A DNA stretch of 12,324 nt, from positions 1-12,324 of the forward strand of contig JBOIEE010000276.1 in the NCBI GenBank assembly GCA_050740975.1, written 5' to 3'. The notes under the pieces are model-generated. The model was not told the DNA's origin, searched no databases, and worked only from the letters and a program-made list of their open reading frames with translations. The translations under genes and the position numbers were made by a program. This DNA is from JBOHHR01 sp050740975 (GTDB lineage: Bacteria; Pseudomonadota; Gammaproteobacteria; JBOHHR01). Of this stretch, positions 7,270-12,324 are shown in pieces. Numbering within the stretch: the first letter of the stretch is position 1; the number at the start of each line of letters is the position of its first letter.

Positions 7270-7746
7270 TGTTCGGACGACCGAAAATGGTCGGAGGGAG
7301 GTAATACTCTCGCGGCTCACCCACCATAAACGCGCCACGCCTCTGGTGTGGCTGACGGTGGACGAGGCGACTCTCAGGGATCCTAGGAATGCCACGAAGA
7401 CCAGGTTCTAGTGCGTTTGTCTGAAGTGCCGCCCGAGGGCATTCACGTCTTGATCGTGGCCGACCGCTGCTTTGGAGACCAGAAGCTGTATCATCTCTTA
7501 AAGCACGAGCTTAAATTTGACTATGTCATTCGCTTTCGGCACATCCATGTCACCGATGCTCAGGGGAAGACTCGGGTGGCGGCTGAGTGGGTCGGTCGTC
7601 CCGCTCCCTGTGCGGGGTGTGTGAGGGCGGACCGGACCACTATCCTGTGGCACGGAATCGTGCCCTGCTACCAGGAAGGCTGTGAACGGCATAAGAACAG
7701 CTACAGCCGACGCCTCGACCAGCTACCCGCCCGCACGGGTGGTTGA
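7270..7746 (+). mobile_element. IS4-family transposase remnant (frameshifted, both ends missing)
   Basis: Two adjacent frames together read like the central DDE region of an IS4-family transposase. The first gives REVILSRLTHHKRATPLVWL and TVDEATLRDPRNA, ending near 7393. The second continues from 7396 with EDQVLVRLSEVPPEGIHVLI, then VADRCFGDQKLYHLLKHELK and FDYVIRFRHIHVTDAQGKTR, up to AAEWVG. Restoring one base near 7393-7394 joins the two as NAYEDQVLV, the usual family text, so a one-base deletion is the likely lesion. The ADR aspartate is kept, though the usual Gly after ADR is Cys. The region around the first catalytic Asp is blurred, and the part with the catalytic Glu is absent. After about 7600 the match fades before TGA 7744-7746. 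No terminal inverted repeats are visible. It is inert. Confidence 0.72.
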
Positions 7747-7795
7747 GGGGGTGGAACGCTTATTGGCGGCGCATTCGGTCGCTTAAGAATCTCCC

Positions 7796-8797
7796 ATGAG
7801 GATATTGGTCGTCAAGACCTCGTCGCTGGGTGACGTGGTGCATATGCTGCCGGCGGTAAGCGATGCCGCGCGCTCCTGCCAGGGGCTTTGCGTAGACTGG
7901 GTGGTGGAAGAAGGGTATAGCGCCATCCCGAGCTGGCATCCCAATGTGGATCAGGTGCTCCCTGCGGCTTTTCGTCGTTGGCGTAGCGCATTGGGGCGGC
8001 GCTTGACCTGGCGGGAGATCAGCGCCTTCGGAGCCCAATTGAGGACGGAAGACTATCTTGCCGTGATCGACAGCCAAGGGCTTTATAAGAGCGCCTTTCT
8101 CGCCTCGTGGGCCCGAGGCCCGCGCTGGGGCTACGACCGCCAAAGCGCGAGAGAACCCCTCGCGGCCTGGGTTTACCAGCGCACTGTTGCCGTGCCCTGG
8201 GATCTACATGCTATAGAACGAAATCGCCGACTGCTCGCGGCTGCTCTAAGTTACCGGCATGACGGCCTTCCCGTCGATTACGGCCTAACAGCCATGCGTG
8301 CCCAGCTTCCGCGCCCCAGCGATTTGTCTCAGCCCTATGTGGTTGGGCTGCATGGTACCTCGCGATCGCAGAAGGAATGGCCGCTAAGCCACTGGCTGCA
8401 GCTCGGGCGCTGGCTCGATGCCCAAGGTGTGCGCTTACTCCTGCCTTGGGGCAGTTTGGCGGAACGCAAACGGGCTGAGCATATCGCCAGTGCTGTATCT
8501 TGCGTCCATGTGTTGCCGAGACTGGATCTCAACGCCCTGGCCGCGGTATTGGTTCACGCCTTGGCGGTGATGGGTGTGGATACGGGGCTTATGCATGTAG
8601 CAGCCGCCTTAGGGTGTCCAGGCCTTGCTTTTTATTGCGCTACCGACCCAAACCGCACCGGCGTGATAAGCCCATCAGCGGGAGCGGCCATGCATAATCT
8701 GGTTGCCTCCGAGGCTCTAAGCTGGAAGGCTGTCCAGCGGCGCCTGCCGGCTCTGCTCGAGGGGGAGGGTTCGCAAGGGCGAATCAATCACGTATGA
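7796..8797 (+). CDS. waaC: Lipopolysaccharide heptosyltransferase I
   Basis: A 333-residue GT-B enzyme that adds the first L-glycero-D-manno-heptose from ADP-heptose to Kdo2-lipid A, in the cytoplasm at the inner membrane. MRILVVKTSSLGDVVHMLPA (residues 1-20) carries catalytic-base Asp13. VDWVVEEGYSAIPSWHP (33-49) and VIDSQGLYKSA (90-100) are WaaC hallmarks. Arg119, Lys193 (SQKEWPLSHW, 191-200), Glu223, Asp262 and His267 (VDTGLMHVAA, 261-270) fall at or next to the positions of the functional residues Arg120, Lys192, Glu222, Asp261 and His266 of the E. coli enzyme, as I recall them. Length is typical. The gene starts 49 bases after the IS remnant, so it may now depend on a promoter in or near that remnant. 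It overlaps the next GT9 gene by ATGA. Confidence 0.93.
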   Translation: MRILVVKTSSLGDVVHMLPAVSDAARSCQGLCVDWVVEEGYSAIPSWHPNVDQVLPAAFRRWRSALGRRLTWREISAFGAQLRTEDYLAVIDSQGLYKSAFLASWARGPRWGYDRQSAREPLAAWVYQRTVAVPWDLHAIERNRRLLAAALSYRHDGLPVDYGLTAMRAQLPRPSDLSQPYVVGLHGTSRSQKEWPLSHWLQLGRWLDAQGVRLLLPWGSLAERKRAEHIASAVSCVHVLPRLDLNALAAVLVHALAVMGVDTGLMHVAAALGCPGLAFYCATDPNRTGVISPSAGAAMHNLVASEALSWKAVQRRLPALLEGEGSQGRINHV

Positions 8798-9771
8798 AGC
8801 GGCAAAAGATCTTGGTCGTTGCTTTAGGACGGATCGGGGACCTGGTCCTGGTCACACCGATTTTCAGAGCCCTAAAGCAGCTTGATCCCATCCCTGAAGT
8901 CCACTTGCTCACCGAGCGCAATAGTTATCGAGCCGTTCAGGCCCATCCCTTTGTCGATAAGGTGCATGTTTACACCAAAAAGCCTTGGAGCACTTTGCAG
9001 CTTGTCTACACCTTGCGCACTACCCGCTTCGATCTCTGGATCGATCCCAAGGATCACTTTTCTAGGGAAAGTCGGCTTTTCGCTCGGATCGGCCGCTATC
9101 GCACGGCGGTTGGTTTTAACAGGCCCGGTAAACCTCGAGTCTTCACCCATTCGGTGATCCCACATACAGAACAATTGGGGGTTCCTATGAGCACTCGCGC
9201 TTTACGCGTCCTGGAGCCCTTGGGGATTTATGCGCAGGACGCGAGACCGGTGCTCGCCGTCGATCCGCAGGCGGCGCAGCGCTTATGCGAGTTCCTCAAA
9301 GAGCACGCCGTCGCCGCCTACTGCTTGGTGAATATCTCGGGCGCGATCCCCGATCGAACGTGGCAAACCGAAAAATGGATAGACCTGATCAACACCATTG
9401 CAAGAGAGAGCGACGGCTATTTTCTCATCTGCTGTTTGCCCAGAGATTACGTACAGGCTCGACAAATTCTTCAATCCACGGCAAAAACCTGTCTTTACGA
9501 GACCCCCTCGATCGTCGAGGTGATAGCGGCGGTGGCGCACGCGGATCTGGTCCTGACCGTGGATACCTCTATCGTGCATATTGCCTCGGCCTTCAACAAG
9601 GCTATTGTGTCATTGCACGCCAATATCTACCGCGAGTACACCAAGTACCGGCCCCTCTCGCAGCACTCGCGCGGTGTGATGGCGGCCAAAGAAGGCGCGA
9701 CGGTGGGCGAGATAGCGCTGGAGAGCGCCTTAGGTGCCTATCGATCCCTTAGGCAAGAGCTAAAGCTCTGA
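8794..9771 (+). CDS. Glycosyltransferase family 9 (heptosyltransferase-like)
   Basis: A 325-residue GT-B protein whose ATG overlaps the waaC stop as ATGA, so the two are almost surely co-translated. KILVVALGRIGDLVLVTPIF (residues 5-24) is the N-terminal heptosyltransferase signature with Asp16. VNISGAIPDRTWQTEKWIDL (179-198) is the interdomain linker with a Trp-x3-Lys-Trp pattern. LVLTVDTSIVHIASAFNKAI (252-271) is the donor-binding loop with DTS-x2-H. It is expected to extend the inner core next to WaaC, perhaps with a second or third heptose, but the sequence does not decide between WaaF- and WaaQ-like activity. It ends eight bases from the oppositely oriented DUF992 gene. Confidence 0.85.
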   Translation: MKRQKILVVALGRIGDLVLVTPIFRALKQLDPIPEVHLLTERNSYRAVQAHPFVDKVHVYTKKPWSTLQLVYTLRTTRFDLWIDPKDHFSRESRLFARIGRYRTAVGFNRPGKPRVFTHSVIPHTEQLGVPMSTRALRVLEPLGIYAQDARPVLAVDPQAAQRLCEFLKEHAVAAYCLVNISGAIPDRTWQTEKWIDLINTIARESDGYFLICCLPRDYVQARQILQSTAKTCLYETPSIVEVIAAVAHADLVLTVDTSIVHIASAFNKAIVSLHANIYREYTKYRPLSQHSRGVMAAKEGATVGEIALESALGAYRSLRQELKL

Positions 9772-9775
9772 GCCT
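9751..9775. terminator. Hairpin at convergent gene ends, possible bidirectional terminator
   Basis: AGGC-A-AGAGC-TAAA-GCTCT-GA-GCCT can fold into a stem of 5 plus 4 base pairs with a small internal bulge. It overlaps the end of the GT9 gene and lies just before the end of the converging DUF992 gene. No T-run follows on either strand, so intrinsic termination is uncertain. Confidence 0.35.
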
Positions 9776-9779
9776 AGCC

Positions 9780-10292
9780 TTACTCGGCCGGTTCCAGGTA
9801 CAGGTACCCGACGCCGCCCGACAATCCGGAACCGGTGCTGGATTCCAAGGCAAGCGGCTGCAACGCCACGTTCTTGGCTCCTCCACCGATTAAGGCGGCG
9901 GCTCCCACACCGTAGATCAGCGTAGCCGAGGCTTTACCGCCATAGTATTTCCCGGCGAGGGCATGGGCACCTGCGCGAATATCCGATGCGGCCGCAATGA
10001 CGGCGAACCCGATTTTTTCCCTGCGATTAAACTTCAAATCAACACCGAGCGCGATTCCGCTCTCGCCCCGATAGCGTTCTGATCCCCATGGACTATCGAA
10101 AATACAGGTGATGTCGACGGTAGAGCGGATGATCCAATTTTTCCCGGAGCCGGGCACCGTGTCGCAACTGAGGATCCCGACTTGAACCCCCTTTTTTTCG
10201 CCACCCGGCCCGCTTCCCTGGCCGTGAGCGCTGATCGGAGACAACAACGTAAAACAAAAACATAGCGCAAGAAAGCGGCTAAATGACCTCAT
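9780..10292 (-). CDS. Exported DUF992 family protein
   Basis: A 170-residue protein with an N-terminal signal peptide: MRSFSR, then the hydrophobic FLALCFCFTLLSPISA (residues 7-22), with cleavage likely near Gly24. The mature part matches DUF992: VQVGILSCDTVPGSG (36-50), STVDITCIFDS (57-67), GIALGVDLKF (79-88), HALAGKYYGGKASATLIYGV (110-129), ALIGGGAKNVALQPL (133-147) and a C-terminal GLSGGVGYLYL (156-166). Cys43 and Cys63 may form a disulfide. The family is periplasmic and has no established function. The gene starts 20 bases after the cupredoxin stop codon on the same strand and has only a weak Shine-Dalgarno, so it is probably cotranscribed with that copper protein. Confidence 0.75.
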   Translation of the reverse strand: MRSFSRFLALCFCFTLLSPISAHGQGSGPGGEKKGVQVGILSCDTVPGSGKNWIIRSTVDITCIFDSPWGSERYRGESGIALGVDLKFNRREKIGFAVIAAASDIRAGAHALAGKYYGGKASATLIYGVGAAALIGGGAKNVALQPLALESSTGSGLSGGVGYLYLEPAE

Positions 10293-10312
10293 ACCGAGCC
10301 GGTCTTCCTGCC

Positions 10313-11038
10313 TTAGAAGCCTAAGCTAAATTTTCTTTTGGGGTTCAACGGCCCCGAGATCCCAGGAACGCTGGGCAAATCCCCACTACCCTTGCCCACG
10401 ACCAATTGCGCCTTCATTCCCTTTTCCATGTGCTGGGCGATGTCACAGTGCACGAGGTAGGTCTGATCCTCGGCCGGCACGATGAAGGTCCCGGTCTTCT
10501 CGCCAAGTCCATTGACCTCCATATGAAACATGCCCAAGGGATAGATAAATCTTGGCAGACCATGCACCATCCATTGGTGGCGAATATCATCTTCGTTGAT
10601 AAACCGCACGGTGAGGCGGGTGCAGGGCTTAAGCTTCCATTCGTGGGCATCGAAACCAAAAGCGGTACCGTTGTAGTTTTTGGCGTATTTTCTTCCGGCC
10701 TTAACGGTGATCTGTACATCTTCGCTGACACCCGAGCAACCGGGCGGCATGCGGTCCGTGTTCTCATTCATCACCATGCCCTGCATGTCCATGACACCGC
10801 AAACGCCTTCCGGCATCTGGTGTTGCTGCATCGTTGCGCTGCACTTGCCCTCGGCACATTTACCTTCGGCCATCTTCCCTCCCTCCGGTGCAGCCGACTC
10901 AGTCGCTGTATCGGTCTGCGCTGCTTGAGCGAGCATGTATCCTTGAGTTAGCTCGATGACGGAAAACGGATCCTCCGCGGCATTGGCCGTAAACGCCGCG
11001 GCCACCACGGAAGCTAAGGGGATCAGCGGCTTGTACAT
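10313..11038 (-). CDS. Exported cupredoxin with tandem EGKC copper-binding-type repeats
   Basis: A 241-residue secreted protein. Residues 1-20 form a signal peptide (PLIPLASVVAAAFTANA, cleavage near AEDP). Residues 52-66 read as EGGKM followed by two tandem AEGKC pentads, ending at Cys61 and Cys66. A Met/Cys-rich stretch follows (70-101: MQQHQMPEGVCGVMDMQGMV, later PPGCSG). The C-terminal half is a cupredoxin fold: FINEDDIRHQWMVHGLP (146-162), GMFHMEVNG (169-177), GTFIVPAEDQTYLVHCDIAQ (183-202). The ligand set Cys198-x4-His203-x4-Met208, with His154 or His159 upstream, has rusticyanin-like spacing and suits a type 1 copper site for electron transfer or copper storage in the periplasm. The promoter is not clear in the 281 bases upstream (11039-11319). 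The N-terminal repeats resemble copper-binding RiPP precursors, an unusual combination. No modifying enzyme is encoded in the window. Confidence 0.78.
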   Translation of the reverse strand: MYKPLIPLASVVAAAFTANAAEDPFSVIELTQGYMLAQAAQTDTATESAAPEGGKMAEGKCAEGKCSATMQQHQMPEGVCGVMDMQGMVMNENTDRMPPGCSGVSEDVQITVKAGRKYAKNYNGTAFGFDAHEWKLKPCTRLTVRFINEDDIRHQWMVHGLPRFIYPLGMFHMEVNGLGEKTGTFIVPAEDQTYLVHCDIAQHMEKGMKAQLVVGKGSGDLPSVPGISGPLNPKRKFSLGF

Positions 11039-11046
11039 TGTTTACT

Positions 11047-11053
11047 CTCCACC
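11047..11053 (-). promoter_or_regulatory. Ribosome binding site of the cupredoxin gene
   Basis: On the minus strand GGTGGAG lies 8 bases before the ATG at 11038. It is the best Shine-Dalgarno match in the window and supports both the chosen start and strong translation. Confidence 0.6.
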
Positions 11054-11319
11054 TCTAGATCTTAGGACGTGAACGACTTGACTTGCCACCAACAAGTTTT
11101 CACAAGCATACCATTGGACTGTGCCCTAAAGTAAGTGTGCGGCTTGGTCGCAGTCATCGAGGAAAAGCCTGACCGCTTACGCAGGCATTTGTTGTACTAT
11201 GCGGCTACGCCTCTTATCCAGCGCAAGAATACAAGAATAAAAGAGCTTGAGCTAAACGCCAGCCTGTGAAGGATTTGGGCTGAAAGGGAACCATGTTTCG
11301 ATGACGTGGAGTGACGTAG

Positions 11320-12009
11320 CTAGGGGCGGGCCGTTGCTCCCCGCCGCACGATGGCAAGCGGCGCATACCAGAATAACAACGAGATGGTACCGACGATCTC
11401 CAAGCCGAGGATGTAATACGGCCAGGGGCCGAGATAGTCGAGCAGGCTCGGATGCAAAGGCTTATCGGCGAGATAACCGTAGTTGGTCCCGAATTTCCAG
11501 TTGAGCAAACCGGCGGTCACGGCGTACAGGTTGCTCATCAACCATACCCAAACCAGAGAAGGCCAATTGGGCTGCACGCGGCCGGTGGCCGCGAGGTAGG
11601 TCGCGCCCCAAACGATGCCGGCATGGGTGATAAAAAACTGTGCTCCCCAGAAACTGCGCACCGGCACTGACAGGTCCGGGGTCACAATAGCCTGCGCGCT
11701 TCCGGCAAGCCCCCAAAAATACGCCAGCAGGCAGGCCTTGTGATGCCGCGGCAGAAGCAAAGCCCAAGTGGTTGCGGCGGCTGCGAGATCACACAGGTTA
11801 AAAGGAAAAACCAGGTTTCCTTGCCAGAGGGCGCCGATCCAGCCGGAGAGCTCCGCCAGCACTAACACGGAGGCTAAGGCGTAGCGATACCGCTGATCAG
11901 CGGGCGGTCGAAAATGCCTGCGCGCAAGCAGCATTGCCACTACGATCGCAAGCGTAAGGCCTAACACCATGTTGTGATCGCTGACCAGAGGTTCAAACCC
12001 ATTTTCCAT
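11320..12009 (-). CDS. TIGR02206/YwaF-like integral membrane protein
   Basis: With the ATG at 12009 this is 229 residues with about seven hydrophobic helices. The family pattern is clear: FEPLVSDHNMVLGLTLAIV near the N-terminus, VFPFNLCDLAAAATTWALL (residues 67-85), LLAYFWGLAGSAQAIVTPDL (94-113), FFITHAGIVWGATYLA (125-140), and WKFGTNYGYLADKP with the following helix. Cys73 of the LCDL motif and His129 are the conserved pair. In the related eukaryotic TMEM164 the equivalent Cys and His are thought to serve acyltransferase chemistry, but the role of bacterial members is unknown. The usual His two residues before this Cys (LHLCDL) is Asn here. A TTG at 12036, preceded by AAAGG, could add nine residues; the ATG is preferred because the family starts there. 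The gene runs toward the cupredoxin gene, 281 bases away, so cotranscription is uncertain. Confidence 0.75.
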   Translation of the reverse strand: MENGFEPLVSDHNMVLGLTLAIVVAMLLARRHFRPPADQRYRYALASVLVLAELSGWIGALWQGNLVFPFNLCDLAAAATTWALLLPRHHKACLLAYFWGLAGSAQAIVTPDLSVPVRSFWGAQFFITHAGIVWGATYLAATGRVQPNWPSLVWVWLMSNLYAVTAGLLNWKFGTNYGYLADKPLHPSLLDYLGPWPYYILGLEIVGTISLLFWYAPLAIVRRGATARP

Positions 12010-12096
12010 GAGTAAGTTGCCTACGTTTTCGGGCAAGCCCCCCTTTACGGAACTTCCACGAGTGGCCTTTATCGAGTAGCTAAAGAGCTTTGTTAA

Positions 12097-12137
12097 GATC
12101 TAAAGATCCATTATATATTTATGGGAAACATCGGCAT
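12097..12137 (-). promoter_or_regulatory. Promoter-like site upstream of the membrane-protein gene
   Basis: On the minus strand a perfect TATAAT -10 box lies at 12115-12110 in an A+T-rich patch. A weak -35 candidate, ATGCCG (12137-12132), stands 16 bases upstream. Immediately downstream, around the expected transcription start, is the dyad GATCT-TT-AGATC (12108-12097), a possible operator. The leader to the ATG at 12009 would be about 95 bases. Confidence 0.4.
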
Positions 12138-12180
12138 CGTACGTACGCTTCCGGCTTTACTGGCCGTTCCAATAGCTTGT

Positions 12181-12227
12181 TGGGCGGGCCGGAAGGTCCC
12201 AAGGCAAATTTGTTCTCCGCCCGCCCA
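12181..12227. repeat. Nine-base inverted repeat after the right-edge gene
   Basis: TGGGCGGGC (12181-12189) and GCCCGCCCA (12219-12227) are perfect inverted copies separated by 29 bases. The structure begins one base beyond the stop codon of the right-edge minus-strand gene and could end or stabilise its transcript. No T-run follows, so it is not a textbook terminator. Confidence 0.45.
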
Positions 12228-12228
12228 G

Positions 12229-12324
12229 TCAAGCATAGGTAGGGGCGCACGTGTTTTTTGTCATCCGCAGGTAGTCGAAGACCAAGCGCACGTTGCGGGT
12301 GAGTTCGCGCATCTTCTGCGCCAC
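12229..12324 (-). CDS. C-terminal end of an unidentified protein (partial)
   Basis: The minus strand entering at 12324 reads 31 codons to TGA at 12231-12229. The text VAQKMRELTRNVRLVFDYLR followed by MTKNTCAPTYA is Lys/Arg/Glu/Leu-rich and helix-like, as expected for the end of a real protein. I do not recognise the family. It points the same way as the membrane-protein gene, with 219 bases between its stop and that gene's ATG. The opposite strand is also open here from an ATG at 12121, but its composition is less protein-like. Confidence 0.4.
   Translation of the reverse strand: MAQKMRELTRNVRLVFDYLRMTKNTCAPTYA

Noticed and set aside
12121..12324. Plus-strand open frame from ATG 12121 to the window end
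   Set aside because: Its right half is antisense to the more protein-like minus-strand C-terminus and it crosses the inverted repeat; no family is recognisable.
1..12324. CRISPR array, tRNA or rRNA genes
   Set aside because: No regularly spaced repeats and no tRNA- or rRNA-like sequence were seen on either strand.

Overview
The window looks like part of a lipopolysaccharide (LPS) core and O-antigen attachment locus from a Gram-negative proteobacterium, most likely a gammaproteobacterium. The evidence is an unmistakable heptosyltransferase I (WaaC), an O-antigen ligase (WaaL type), a WaaE/KdtX-like family 2 glycosyltransferase, several family 9 heptosyltransferases and the edge of a Kdo/WaaP-type LPS kinase. 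The species cannot be named from the sequence. A secreted copper protein and a decayed multihaem cytochrome c hint at a respiratory or chemolithotrophic lifestyle, but this is inference.

Layout. Bases 1-543 hold the N-terminal part of an LPS kinase on the minus strand, in very G+C-rich DNA that leaves the window at base 1. Bases 811 to about 1260 (minus) are the broken remains of a multihaem cytochrome c, with CXXCH motifs in different reading frames. A plus-strand LPS block follows: a family 2 glycosyltransferase (1471-2340) overlapping the O-antigen ligase (2333-3526). A fucosyltransferase-like GT11 gene runs the other way (3611-4543). After a 366-base gap come the WaaE-like GT2 (4910-5677), a WaaQ-like heptosyltransferase stump (5910-6143) and an intact GT9 (6196-7245). 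A frameshifted IS4-family transposase remnant (about 7270-7746) comes next, then waaC (7796-8797), which overlaps another GT9 (8794-9771) by four bases.

The right part has a different theme and is on the minus strand. An exported cupredoxin with tandem AEGKC pentapeptides (10313-11038) is followed 20 bases downstream by an exported DUF992 protein (9780-10292). Further right are a TIGR02206/YwaF-like membrane protein (11320-12009), with a promoter-like site upstream, and the last 31 codons of an unidentified gene at the window edge.

How the genes fit together. WaaC and the other GT9 enzymes would add heptoses to Kdo-lipid A on the cytoplasmic side. The GT2 enzymes and the GT11 enzyme would extend or decorate the core or O-antigen. 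The kinase would phosphorylate Kdo or heptose, and WaaL would join the O-antigen to the finished core in the periplasm. The locus shows repeated rearrangement: a truncated heptosyltransferase bracketed by short hairpin repeats, an IS remnant between two heptosyltransferases, an inverted G+C-rich GT11 gene and a dead cytochrome. The most unusual item is the cupredoxin carrying EGKC repeats like those of copper-binding RiPP precursors.
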